Assembly: GCA_910588335.1 (NCBI GenBank)
Contig: CAJUQV010000010.1
Span: forward strand, 1 to 64,000
Direction of reading: 5' to 3'
DNA: 64,000 nt
Origin: an uncultured Ruminiclostridium sp.
GTDB lineage: Bacteria; Bacillota; Clostridia; Oscillospirales; Ruminococcaceae
Shown here: one piece after another, positions 17,254-25,207 of the stretch
Layout: the number at the start of each line of letters is the position of its first letter
Position numbering within the stretch: the first letter of the stretch is position 1
Program-made: the position numbers and the translations under genes
Notes under the pieces: model-generated
Told to the model about the DNA's origin: nothing
What the model saw: the letters and a program-made list of their open reading frames with translations, nothing else
Databases searched by the model: none

Positions 17254-17637
17254 TTATTTCAATTTATCATATGCCTTTAAAAGAAATTTCTCGGTTTTTA
17301 TAATAAATCTCTTATGCGTGCCCTCACCGATAAGACCTTTATCGTCAAAAGCCCTCATCATGAAAACAAGACATCTGCCGTCCGTTTCAACAAGCTCGGC
17401 TTCACAGGAAACCGTACCGCCTACCGGTGTGGCGCTGAGGTGCTTTACGTTTATCTCAGTACCTACCGTAGCTTCATCCTCCGATAAATACGGAGCCGCG
17501 AGATTCATTGCGGTATTTTCCATAAGCGCGATCATCGCGGGAGTAGCATACACCCTTAAAGTACCGCTGCCATGCGCCAAAGCGGTGTCCTTTTCGGAAA
17601 CGGCTGTTTTTTGCGTATTTTTTATTCCAATCTCCAT
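17254..17637 (-). CDS. Hotdog-fold thioesterase, FlK-like
   Basis: This 127-residue protein matches the FlK/YbgC-like hotdog family: ATPAMIALMENTAMN, VGTEINVKHLSATPVGG and a terminal GEGTHKRFII. Fluoroacetyl-CoA thioesterase is the characterised member. Clostridial relatives probably hydrolyse other short acyl-CoA esters as housekeeping. The conserved glutamate of MENTA and histidine of GEGTH are present. AAGGAAG precedes the ATG. Confidence 0.85.
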   Translation of the reverse strand: MEIGIKNTQKTAVSEKDTALAHGSGTLRVYATPAMIALMENTAMNLAAPYLSEDEATVGTEINVKHLSATPVGGTVSCEAELVETDGRCLVFMMRAFDDKGLIGEGTHKRFIIKTEKFLLKAYDKLK

Positions 17638-17770
17638 ATATTCAACTTCCTTTTTATGTAGTATTCAATACCGCTTTTTCCAAATAAATCTTTATACCAA
17701 AAGCAAAGATATCAATTATCTATTGTTTATCAAAGACTTAAGGCAACACAACTTGAAAGCTTATAGCCTA

Positions 17771-18526
17771 TTATTTTATTTTCCTGTCCGTAGACTTCAT
17801 AACCTTTGGAGAGCTGTACTTCTGTTTCCATATTCTTACAATATAAAACGCAAGCGCCACAAAAAAAACAATGCCTATCCATATGTACCTAATAAAAGGC
17901 GTCATACCGATTTCAACCTTTGTAAGCCCCGCGGTGCTTTCCAGATAAAGTTTTTTTTCATCTGGCAAAAGGGGCTTTTCACCGCTCAGATGTAAAGAAA
18001 GATTTCGGAAATAGATATTAACCCTTTCGCCGTTGCCGTTTTGCTCTGCGTTAAGAACGACCTCGACAGTCTCCGTTCCTTCCGGAATGGGAAAATAGTT
18101 TGTCTCTTCTCCGATATAAAAGCGGGAGTAATTGTCAAAATCTTGTATTAAGCCTGTTGAAAGAGATAAAAGCTGCTCGCGTCCTTCTCCGTAAAAGCTC
18201 AATGTGCAAAATCCACTGTCTCCCCCGCTGTTGGCTCCGTTTCCCACGTCTATTCTGAAATAAAAACCAGTATCGCTCTTGTCTCTTTTAAACGTAAGTA
18301 CAGCCGACTGTTTATTATTGTCTGAAATTTTTTTAAAATATATTGCAGTACTGGGTTCGTCAAGATAAAGAGTGTTTCCGCTCCAATCGGCGGAAGCGTA
18401 ATTACCGAGAAGATTAGGATTATCCGGCGCTTCGGGGATTTCCTCCGCAAAAACGGGGGTTACAAAAAAAGAAAAACACATAACGGTAATCAACACCGAA
18501 AGGGATAAAATAAGTTTTTTTCCCAT
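17771..18526 (-). CDS. Secreted protein with C-terminal membrane anchor, unknown function
   Basis: The 251-residue protein has a signal peptide cleaved near FAEEIPEAP, a beta-rich extracellular domain of about 170 residues (for example TGFYFRIDVGNGANSGGDSG), and one transmembrane helix near residues 212-232 followed by a basic tail. The domain could be a carbohydrate-binding-like beta sandwich, but I do not recognise it. Its ATG overlaps the stop of smpB as TAATG, so translation is coupled to smpB. That is an odd partner for a surface protein. Confidence 0.65.
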   Translation of the reverse strand: MGKKLILSLSVLITVMCFSFFVTPVFAEEIPEAPDNPNLLGNYASADWSGNTLYLDEPSTAIYFKKISDNNKQSAVLTFKRDKSDTGFYFRIDVGNGANSGGDSGFCTLSFYGEGREQLLSLSTGLIQDFDNYSRFYIGEETNYFPIPEGTETVEVVLNAEQNGNGERVNIYFRNLSLHLSGEKPLLPDEKKLYLESTAGLTKVEIGMTPFIRYIWIGIVFFVALAFYIVRIWKQKYSSPKVMKSTDRKIK

Positions 18527-18996
18527 TAACTGTTTCTCTCCTTTATAGTACGTTGAATAAGCCTCTGAGCGTCCCTCTTGGCGGCGTCTTCCCGCTTATC
18601 GTACAGTTTTTTGCCCTTGCACAGACCTACCTGCACTTTAACGTTGCTGCCCTTAAAATACATTGAGATTGGTATAAGGGTTAGTCCCCCCTGCTTCACC
18701 TGTCCGAAAAGCCTTAATATTTCCCTTTTGTGCATAAGAAGCTTTCTTTCACGCAAAGGATTCCTGTTAAAAATATTACCCTTTTCATAGGGAGCAATAT
18801 GCATCTGTTTAACCCACGCTTCACCGTTTTCTATGGAAATCCAGGCTTCTTTAAGACTTACTCCGCCCTGCCGTATGGACTTTACTTCGGTGCCGAACAG
18901 TTCAATACCCGCTTCGATGCTTTCCAAAATAAAATATTCATGCCTTGCCTGCCGATTTTCGGCTATGGTCTTTATTCCCTTTTTATTTTCAGCCAT
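18526..18996 (-). CDS. smpB: SsrA-binding protein SmpB
   Basis: The 156-residue SmpB binds tmRNA and brings it to stalled ribosomes for trans-translation. Conserved features are NRQARHEYFILESIEAGIEL, the GTEVKSIRQGG loop, the LLMHKREI stretch and the basic C-terminal tail with KLYDKREDAAKRD. The start at 18996 follows AAAGGAAG; an in-frame ATG five codons upstream would include that site. The tmRNA gene itself is not visible nearby. Confidence 0.95.
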   Translation of the reverse strand: MAENKKGIKTIAENRQARHEYFILESIEAGIELFGTEVKSIRQGGVSLKEAWISIENGEAWVKQMHIAPYEKGNIFNRNPLRERKLLMHKREILRLFGQVKQGGLTLIPISMYFKGSNVKVQVGLCKGKKLYDKREDAAKRDAQRLIQRTIKERNS

Positions 18997-19107
18997 ACAG
19001 CTTCCTTTCACTAAAAATAAACTTTAAATGACTCTCTATATTATACACTATTTAAGATAACGTTTCAAGGGGAAATATGGAAATTTTGTACCTTTTTTAT
19101 CTCTGTG

Positions 19108-19614
19108 CTATCTATAATAGTCAAAGAGCTTTCCGTCAATATCCGCTATTGTTTCTTTTCCCTTTACTTCTTTGTAAAGAGCTATTTTCTTAATTTCCGC
19201 CTTGTCCTTTACCCTCGAATATATTTCATCAGGCGAGCCGTCGGGAAGTGTGATACCGTAAAGCGCGCCGTACTCTATTCTTTCCTTGGATGAAAAATAA
19301 TCCGGCGCCAGCAAAAACTTCATCACACCCAAATAAACAAAATCACCGTCTATAATGCCCAGCTCTTCACAGCATTCGCGGATAATACACTCTCTCGGAG
19401 TTTCGTTTTCCTCCATGCAACCGCCGAATACCTCATATCTTCTGCGCCACTTGTTCCAACCTAAAAGATAGTCGCCATTCATTCTCACTACAGCAAGGCA
19501 ATGAGTCAAAGGGCTGCACTTCGACGTGATTTTATCCTCGTCTATTTGCTCAAAAGAAATAAAAACGTTTCCATCGCCGTCTTTTGAAATATAATCCGTA
19601 ATATTCGATTCCAC
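19108..19614 (-). CDS. Nudix hydrolase
   Basis: The 168-residue protein carries a complete Nudix box, GGCMEENETPRECIIRECCE followed by ELGI, with the REC-x-EE metal ligands. LLAPDYFSSKERIEYGALYG follows it. The substrate is a nucleoside diphosphate derivative that cannot be specified. The initiation codon is GTG, with AAGGAGG about 12 bases upstream. It is 21 bases downstream of the frameshifted GNAT gene, in a cluster of small modifying enzymes. Confidence 0.85.
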   Translation of the reverse strand: MESNITDYISKDGDGNVFISFEQIDEDKITSKCSPLTHCLAVVRMNGDYLLGWNKWRRRYEVFGGCMEENETPRECIIRECCEELGIIDGDFVYLGVMKFLLAPDYFSSKERIEYGALYGITLPDGSPDEIYSRVKDKAEIKKIALYKEVKGKETIADIDGKLFDYYR

Positions 19615-19635
19615 TATTGCCTTATCCTCCTTATT

Positions 19636-20132
19636 TCAGCTCTTTAAATAAAGATCATACTCATAACCGTCGCCCTGATATTCCTCATATTTTCGGGCAA
19701 TTACATTATTAAATCCAAACGCGCGGTATAATGGAGCGCCCTTTCGTTATCGTCCTCCACGCCCACGGTAAATTCAGTGTATCCTCTTTCGGCAAGAATA
19801 TCAAGAACAATTTTCATCAAACGCTGTCCCAGACATTTATTTCTAAAATCATTATGAACGCGAAAAGCGAATAAATAGGCTCTTTTCCCCTTTTGCGCTT
19901 CTCTTTTGTCCTCGCTTATATATTTGACATGAAGTTCGCCTATTAGCCTTTTTCCCGCATAAAGTCCGAATATTTCCTCTTCTCCTTTTTCCAGAGCCTC
20001 TTTATTTGATATCAGCATTTCCGCTTCGTCGTTGTATTTGAATAATTGCGTCAAGGACGGAAGATCCGATTCGCCAAGGCTCCTTACCTTAAAATCTCCC
20101 TTTCCCTCACTCATTCTTTCTGTATTGCTCAT
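19636..20132 (-). pseudogene. GNAT acetyltransferase with a one-base frameshift
   Basis: Reading from ATG 20132 (AAAGGGAAAAAGAT upstream) gives a GNAT protein with YLFAFRVHNDFRNKCLGQRL, but it ends abruptly at 19701 after NERALHYTARLDLIM. Adding one T in the CCATTATACC stretch near 19728-19731 restores HLYRAFGFNNVIARKYEEY and a natural stop at 19636. That is the expected GNAT ending (LYxxFGF). The gene is therefore a recent pseudogene or carries a sequencing error in a short AT run. The acyl-CoA loop is also altered (RNKCLG instead of RGxGxG). Confidence 0.85.
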
Positions 20133-20201
20133 ATCTTTTTCCCTTTCTATAAGTAAACATTATATCACAGTTTTTTATTCATTTCAAGGTAAATTTTACC
20201 G

Positions 20202-20244
20202 AAAAAGGCCGTGCCCTTCTTTTGTCGGCAGCACAGCCCTTTTT
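20202..20244 (-). terminator. Terminator after the 166-residue GNAT gene
   Basis: On the minus strand AAAAAGGGCTGTGC and GCACGGCCTTTTT form a stem with one bulge and a T-tract, directly after the stop of the GNAT gene ending at 20246. Confidence 0.8.
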
Positions 20245-20245
20245 G

Positions 20246-20746
20246 TTACTTCAGGTCTTTTTTAAAAACAACCCACTTTCTTTGAACTCCGTCTGAGGAG
20301 GTATCCTCAAGCGTTTTACTTACCGCAAAGCCGCAGCTTTCATAAAGCCCCCTTGCGGCGATATTATCCTCCGTAGTCCAGACACAAACCCTACGTTTGC
20401 GTCGCGACTTCAAAAACTCTTCGGCGTATCCTACCGCATGGACACCTATACCAAGCCTGTGATATTTCGGTTCCACCACCAGCATTGATATCCAAGCATC
20501 TTCCGGATTATCAAGGCCGTTTACCTTAAGCCACCCGCAAGGAATCTCCCCCATATAAAGTATAAAATTCTCCTCGTCAGGATCGCGGCTTAACAGCATT
20601 GTTTCAATCTCCTTACAAAAATCAGGATAAACTATTTCCCCCAAGTGAAGCTTAGCCGCATTCTTTTTGCAGATTTCGCAGATATAAATCGCCGCTTTTT
20701 CATATGAAAAGCTGTCGCTTACAGAAATTGTGATTATTCCTTCCAT
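20246..20746 (-). CDS. GNAT family N-acetyltransferase
   Basis: The 166-residue protein shows GNAT motif A in WISMLVVEPKYHRLGIGVHA, with the loop YHRLGIG, and motif B in NIAARGLYESCGF. The start at 20746 follows AGGTGG. The gene begins 12 bases after the attenuator-controlled GNAT gene and should be read from the same promoter at 21414-21442. The substrate is unknown. Confidence 0.85.
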   Translation of the reverse strand: MEGIITISVSDSFSYEKAAIYICEICKKNAAKLHLGEIVYPDFCKEIETMLLSRDPDEENFILYMGEIPCGWLKVNGLDNPEDAWISMLVVEPKYHRLGIGVHAVGYAEEFLKSRRKRRVCVWTTEDNIAARGLYESCGFAVSKTLEDTSSDGVQRKWVVFKKDLK

Positions 20747-20758
20747 AAACGCCACCAC

Positions 20759-21214
20759 CTATATTTCTTTCTCCAAAACCGTCATTTCATTCTTTGCTTC
20801 CATATTCTCACATATACTGTATCCGCGTTTAAAATAGAATCCTTTTTCTTTCTCCTCCGCGGTCAGAACGATACGTCTTATCCCGTTATCAAAAAAATAT
20901 TTTTCCGCTAAGGAACAGAGGGCGGAACCGTGGCCATTCCTCCTAAACTCTTTTTGCACCCAAAATTCCCGAATAAACCCAAGCCTTTCCTTGAAAAACC
21001 AGTTTTCAAGCGTAACTGCCGTAAACTGGATAAACCCTATCGGATTATCGCCGCAAACTCTTATATAAGCACAATTTCCTCCATTCTGAGTGTTCATTTC
21101 CGAAAAAAGCCCATCCCAGTCGTTGATTTTCATTTCAAGCTCGTCAAAATACCGCCTGAACATTGTCATAAACATAGGGTCGAAAAAGTTTGTGATAAAA
21201 ATATCCTTTGTCAT
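20759..21214 (-). CDS. GNAT family acetyltransferase behind a leader-peptide attenuator
   Basis: The 151-residue protein has GNAT features: FIREFWVQKEFRRNGHGSAL with the loop FRRNGHG, and a closing KGFYFKRGY. The start at 21214 (MTKDIFITNFF) is preferred because AAAAGGAG lies six bases upstream. It is the first full gene after a near-perfect promoter, a 24-codon leader ORF and a hairpin with a T-tract. That layout is typical of inducible resistance genes in Firmicutes. The substrate is unknown; an antibiotic or toxic metabolite is plausible but unproven. Confidence 0.8.
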   Translation of the reverse strand: MTKDIFITNFFDPMFMTMFRRYFDELEMKINDWDGLFSEMNTQNGGNCAYIRVCGDNPIGFIQFTAVTLENWFFKERLGFIREFWVQKEFRRNGHGSALCSLAEKYFFDNGIRRIVLTAEEKEKGFYFKRGYSICENMEAKNEMTVLEKEI

Positions 21215-21260
21215 ACGTACTCCTTTTACGCGGTCATAATTCATAGGACGTTTTTAAAAT

Positions 21261-21297
21261 AAAAAAGCGCCCCCTCTCAAAAATCGGGAACGGCTTT
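21261..21297 (-). terminator. Attenuator-like hairpin in the GNAT leader
   Basis: On the minus strand AAAGCCGTTCCC and GGGGGCGCTTT can pair, followed by a run of six T. The hairpin lies between the leader ORF and the GNAT gene. The leader sequence AAAAAGGGAAT (21363-21373) could pair with GTTCCCGATTTTT of the 5' arm and prevent the hairpin, so the two structures may be alternatives. Confidence 0.55.
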
Positions 21298-21310
21298 ATA
21301 TTATCATATG

Positions 21311-21385
21311 TTACATTCGGGCTTTTGACCGCGGCAAGGCACAGAATGTGAATGACAGATATTCCCTTTTTATTAAAGTAATCAT
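21311..21385 (-). CDS. 24-residue leader peptide
   Basis: ATG 21385 is preceded by AAAGGCAGGTGG and opens a 24-codon ORF that begins MITLIKREYLSF and ends RSKARM, with TAA at 21311. It sits 29 bases downstream of a strong -10 box and just before the attenuator hairpin. This position and size fit a regulatory leader whose translation state decides whether the downstream acetyltransferase gene is transcribed. There is no run of one amino acid, so simple amino-acid starvation control is unlikely; drug-induced stalling fits better. Confidence 0.6.
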   Translation of the reverse strand: MITLIKREYLSFTFCALPRSKARM

Positions 21386-21413
21386 GTCAGCCACCTGCCT
21401 TTCTTTAACATGT

Positions 21414-21442
21414 ATAATACCATATTATTGTCTATTTGTCAA
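21414..21442 (-). promoter_or_regulatory. Strong promoter for leader peptide and GNAT genes
   Basis: On the minus strand a perfect TTGACA (21437-21442), a 17-base spacer and TATTAT (21414-21419) form one of the best promoters in the window. Confidence 0.8.
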
Positions 21443-21597
21443 TACTGTACCGAAAAAAAATTCCTTTCCGGACAATTAAAACAAATGGCATACTAAAAAA
21501 CAATATTTTTATCAATACAAACTATTATTTTTAATCGAAATAAGTCTGAATTTCTACAATTATGCCATATTTATATAATATTTTTTTGATTATATAC

Positions 21598-21626
21598 TTG
21601 ACAAGCCTCCTTCAGTGTGTTAAAAT
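21598..21626 (+). promoter_or_regulatory. Promoter of a candidate short RNA
   Basis: A perfect TTGACA (21598-21603), a 17-base spacer and TAAAAT (21621-21626) point rightwards into a region with no gene. A hairpin-T-tract begins only 24 bases after the -10 box. Confidence 0.7.
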
Positions 21627-21632
21627 GTAAAT

Positions 21633-21681
21633 GTACAGGTATTTTAATTACCGTTCGGGTGTTACCGAACGGTGTTTTTTT
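21633..21681 (+). ncRNA. Candidate short transcript ending in a strong terminator
   Basis: The predicted start near 21633 is followed at once by ACCGTTCGGG-TGTT-ACCGAACGGT (21650-21673) and seven T. The RNA would be about 48 nucleotides with almost no room for anything but the hairpin. It could be a small RNA or an attenuated leader whose gene has been lost. Downstream, an eight-codon ORF (MGSFYTLC, 21711-21737) with AAAGGG upstream and the palindrome at 21734 may be remnants. Confidence 0.45.
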
Positions 21682-21733
21682 GTCCAAAACACACAAAAGG
21701 GATAAATACGATGGGCAGTTTTTACACTTTATG

Positions 21734-21749
21734 TTAGAACATGTTCTAA
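21734..21749. promoter_or_regulatory. 16-bp perfect palindrome
   Basis: TTAGAACATGTTCTAA is self-complementary. It could be an operator for a dimeric regulator. It is not a standard Firmicutes LexA box, because the two GAAC/GTTC half-sites are two bases apart rather than four. Confidence 0.35.
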
Positions 21750-21937
21750 AACCCGAACAGTAAAATTAAACGCCCGTCGTAAACAAAACCGTTTTAACCA
21801 TCAAAATCTCCAAAGCCTTTATTAAAATCCTGTCAATTCCTTATGGAATGCTTCTTCCCTCTAAAAGTGAAAAAGTGAGCAATACCGATATATGGCCGTC
21901 ACGTAACAACGCGTATACATCAGCAAAAAAATAATAC

Positions 21938-22522
21938 TCAAAATCGTCTTTTGCTTTTATCGCAAGAGATTGTGGGAGCAATAAAAAAATCAGCAAGTCT
22001 TAAAATATCATTGGCCGCCGATTGATCCTCGGAAGCGGGAATAATATCGATATTATTACTGATAATCGGCGGAAAAAAGGTATCCGCACCCATTTGACTC
22101 AATAAAATCCCCGCAGTTTTTTCGGCGGTACGAAAGCTTCCGTCTCCTCCGCCCACTAATATAATACCACCTTTTTTTCCCGTATCAATCGGTTCGGTAT
22201 TCAAATATCTGCGGGAACAATAAAAAGCCTGGAATCGGCTGCACACGCTCAGCAGCGGTCCCGTAAGCTCCGAAAAATATATCGGAGAAGCTATTACTAT
22301 ATTGTCACAGTTCTTTATATATTCATAAACACCGCTCATATCGTCATTTACAGCACAAACGCCGTTTTTCCGACAATATCCGCAATCGATACACGGAGAA
22401 ATATTGCTCTCAAAAGCGTTAATTATCATGTATACGCCTGTCAGGTTTTCCTTCAGCAGATTTATCAGTGCCGAAGTGTTCCCGTTTTTTCTCGGAGAAC
22501 CGTTTAATATAAGTGTTTTCAT
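21938..22522 (-). CDS. Flavodoxin-like NADPH-dependent FMN reductase
   Basis: The 194-residue protein starts MKTLILNGSPRKNGNTSALI, the FMN phosphate-binding loop of the NADPH-dependent FMN reductase family. The cysteine motif CIDCGYCRKNGVC follows, as in iron-sulfur flavoproteins, and IASPIYFSELTGPL lies where the flavin ring is bound. Such proteins act in electron transfer or quinone and nitro reduction. The ribosome binding site is poor (GTGAGAG). It stands alone, about 250 bases from the divergent cellobiose phosphorylase gene. Confidence 0.8.
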   Translation of the reverse strand: MKTLILNGSPRKNGNTSALINLLKENLTGVYMIINAFESNISPCIDCGYCRKNGVCAVNDDMSGVYEYIKNCDNIVIASPIYFSELTGPLLSVCSRFQAFYCSRRYLNTEPIDTGKKGGIILVGGGDGSFRTAEKTAGILLSQMGADTFFPPIISNNIDIIPASEDQSAANDILRLADFFIAPTISCDKSKRRF

Positions 22523-22678
22523 ATATTTCTCTCACTTTTCAATGCCCTTTGATAAACACTTAGTGTACCAAATTATACTTTTAAAGTCAATCATCATTAT
22601 ATATAAATTTTTAATCTCTTTTTTAAAATGGTTAAAATCAACAAAAAAGAACATAATAATTTGTATAAAAAACCGCCC

Positions 22679-22707
22679 TTGCCAAGAAAACGTTTTCTTG
22701 TTATAAT
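22679..22707 (+). promoter_or_regulatory. Cellobiose phosphorylase promoter with embedded palindromic operator
   Basis: TTGCCA (22679-22684) and a perfect TATAAT (22702-22707) are spaced by 17 bases. The spacer is almost entirely the 16-bp perfect palindrome AAGAAAACGTTTTCTT (22684-22699). The central CG and symmetric arms are typical of LacI/CcpA-family operators. A bound repressor would block polymerase directly. Confidence 0.8.
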
Positions 22708-22776
22708 GATATCAGTAAATATTTGTTAATACGCTTTAAGTCGTCAGGTCTTAAGGCAGTGAAAGGAAAAAACGAT

Positions 22777-25158
22777 ATGAATTACGGTCATTTCGACGAA
22801 AAAAACAAGGAGTATGTCATTACCCGTCCGGATACTCCTTCGGCATGGGCAAACTATTTGGGTTCCCCCGAATACGGCGCCATCATCTCCAATAACGCGG
22901 GAGGCTACAGCTTCGTAAAATCGGGAGCCAACGGACGCGTTATCCGTTACCGCTTCAACAGCGTGCCCAACGACCAGCCCGGCAGATACGTGTATATCAA
23001 GGACAATGAGGACGGCGATTTCTGGTCTGCTTCATGGGCGCCCGTGTGCAAACCCTTAGACAGTTTCAAAAGCGAATGCCGCCACGGTACCGCTTACTCC
23101 GTTATCACCTCGGAATACAGAAACATCAAATCCGAAGTAACTTATTATGTTCCCAAGGACGCTACCTATGAGGTATGGGCAGCAAAGATCACCAATAACG
23201 ACACCAAACCCCGCAAGCTGTCCATAACAGGCTACTGCGAATTTGTAAACGACAACAACTATGAACAGGATCAGGTAAATCTCCAATACACCCTGTTTAT
23301 TACCCGCACCTATTTTAAAGATAACTTTATTCTCCAGAAGCAGAACGAGGTGTTCAAAAACCCTAACAACGAAAGATTCTTAGGAGCCGCCGGCGCGGAG
23401 GTTAACGCTTACTGCGGCGACCGTGACGCTTTTGTGGGTTCATACAGAAGCTACGCAAACCCCAAAGGAATCGAAGAGGGATTAAAGGGAGACCTGAACT
23501 ATAATACCAACTCCTGCGGCGCGCTTCAAAGTGATATTGTATTACAGCCTGGAGAAACCAAGGAAATAACCTACCTTATGGGACAAAGACCCGAAAATAT
23601 TGCCAAGGAAATAATCGCCAAGTATCAGGAAAAGGGCGTTGTGGAAAAGGAGCTTGAAGAACTTAAGAGCTTCTGGCACAGCAAGCTTAACAATTTGCAG
23701 GTACACACTCCCGACGATAATTTCAACAATATGGTAAACGTGTGGAACGCCTACAACTGCTTTATCACTTTCATCTGGTCAAGAGCCGCCTCTTTCCAGT
23801 ACTGCGGACTCCGCAACGGATTCGGCTACCGCGACACCGTACAGGACATTCAAGGCGTTATTCACCTTGCTCCCGAAATGGCCTACGAACAGATCAAATT
23901 TATGCTTTCCGCTCAGGTAACCAACGGCGCGGGACTTCCTCTTGTAAAGTACACCCATAACGCAGGCAAAGAAAACACTCCAGACGATCCCGCCTACGTA
24001 AAGGAGACCGGTCACCCCTCCTACCGCGCGGACGACGCTCTCTGGCTCTTCCCCACCGTTTACAAGTATATCTCCGAAAGCGGAAACAGCGCGTTCCTTG
24101 ACGAGGAAATTTTCTACGCCAATGACGGAGAAAAGGGTACGGTTTACGACCACTTAAAGAGAGCTATCGAGTTCTCCATGAACAATTTGGGCAGTCACGG
24201 TATGCCCGCAGGTCTCCACGCCGACTGGAACGACTGCCTGAGACTTGGCAAGAAGGGCGAATCTACATTTGTGGCCTTCCAGCTTGTTTACGCCATAAAG
24301 ATTCTTCGCGGCTACGCCGAGGAAAAGAACGATACCGAATATATCAAGTATCTTGACGAAATCAAGGCAAAGCTTGACGCGATACTCGCCGACTGTTGGA
24401 ACGAAGACCGCTGGATCAGAGGATATAAAGAGGATGGCACCGTTATCGGTCAGCGCACTGATCCCGAAGCTTCCATGTGGCTTAATCCCCAGTCATGGTC
24501 GGTTATTTCAGGATTCGCCACTCCCGAACAGGGCGTCAAAGCAATGGACAGCGTAGAAAGAGAATTAAACACTCCTTACGGCGCAATGGTTATGTATCCT
24601 CCATATGTTGAACACGGATTTGACGGAGCTCTTATGCAGTGCTTCAACAGATGCACCAAGGAAAACGCGGGTATATTTTCTCAGCCGCAGGGTTGGCTGA
24701 TACTGGCCGAATCAAAGCTGGGAAGAGGAGATATGGCTTACAAGTATTGGACAGAAGCCGCCCCCGCAACATACAACGACAAAGCGGATCACAGATGCCT
24801 TGAGCCATACGTATACGGTCAGTTTGTGGAGGGCAAGGACAGTCCTTTCGCTGGCAGAGCGCACGTTCATTGGCTGACGGGAACCGCATCCACCGTTATG
24901 GTAGGTACTACCGAAGGTATTTTAGGATTAAACCCCACCACCAACGGAATTGTAATTGATCCCTCCATTCCCTCCGCATGGAAAGAATACACATTGGAAA
25001 AGACCTTCAGAGGAAAGAAACTGAATGTTACCGTAAAAAATCCCGACGGAAATCAGCACGGAGTCAAATCCGTTACCGTTAACGGCGAAAAGATCGACGG
25101 AATACTCATTAAGGCTGAAATCCTTAAGGATACCAATGATGTTTTAATTGAAATGTAA
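22777..25158 (+). CDS. GH94 cellobiose phosphorylase
   Basis: The 793-residue cytosolic enzyme phosphorolyses cellobiose to glucose 1-phosphate and glucose. It has the GH94 domain order: an N-terminal beta sandwich beginning YGHFDEKNKEYVITRPDTPS, a helical linker, an (alpha/alpha)6 barrel, and a C-terminal beta domain. GLHADWNDCLRLG (residues 479-491) carries the catalytic aspartate region, and YRDTVQDIQG and GGxRAHVHWLTG-like segments flank the phosphate site. ATG 22777 is preceded by GAAAGGA. The length fits cellobiose rather than the much longer cyclic-glucan enzymes. No sugar transporter is adjacent. Confidence 0.92.
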   Translation: MNYGHFDEKNKEYVITRPDTPSAWANYLGSPEYGAIISNNAGGYSFVKSGANGRVIRYRFNSVPNDQPGRYVYIKDNEDGDFWSASWAPVCKPLDSFKSECRHGTAYSVITSEYRNIKSEVTYYVPKDATYEVWAAKITNNDTKPRKLSITGYCEFVNDNNYEQDQVNLQYTLFITRTYFKDNFILQKQNEVFKNPNNERFLGAAGAEVNAYCGDRDAFVGSYRSYANPKGIEEGLKGDLNYNTNSCGALQSDIVLQPGETKEITYLMGQRPENIAKEIIAKYQEKGVVEKELEELKSFWHSKLNNLQVHTPDDNFNNMVNVWNAYNCFITFIWSRAASFQYCGLRNGFGYRDTVQDIQGVIHLAPEMAYEQIKFMLSAQVTNGAGLPLVKYTHNAGKENTPDDPAYVKETGHPSYRADDALWLFPTVYKYISESGNSAFLDEEIFYANDGEKGTVYDHLKRAIEFSMNNLGSHGMPAGLHADWNDCLRLGKKGESTFVAFQLVYAIKILRGYAEEKNDTEYIKYLDEIKAKLDAILADCWNEDRWIRGYKEDGTVIGQRTDPEASMWLNPQSWSVISGFATPEQGVKAMDSVERELNTPYGAMVMYPPYVEHGFDGALMQCFNRCTKENAGIFSQPQGWLILAESKLGRGDMAYKYWTEAAPATYNDKADHRCLEPYVYGQFVEGKDSPFAGRAHVHWLTGTASTVMVGTTEGILGLNPTTNGIVIDPSIPSAWKEYTLEKTFRGKKLNVTVKNPDGNQHGVKSVTVNGEKIDGILIKAEILKDTNDVLIEM

Positions 25159-25168
25159 ATTAAATGTA

Positions 25169-25206
25169 ATACCACCGATATACTTAACCGTATATCGGTG
25201 GTATTT
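25169..25206. terminator. Terminator between cellobiose phosphorylase and the XRE gene
   Basis: ATACCACCGATATAC and GTATATCGGTGGTAT form a perfect 15-bp stem followed by T6. The two flanking genes converge on it. Confidence 0.9.
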
Positions 25207-25207
25207 T

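Noticed and set aside
16877..17995. 372-residue plus-strand ORF across the esterase and thioesterase genes
   Set aside because: It spans two real minus-strand genes and their spacer, and its composition is that of a reverse-frame shadow.
18100..19107. tmRNA gene near smpB
   Set aside because: No tRNA-like ends or tag-peptide frame were seen in the flanks of smpB.
21734..21749. LexA/SOS box
   Set aside because: GAAC and GTTC are separated by two bases, not the four of Firmicutes LexA boxes.
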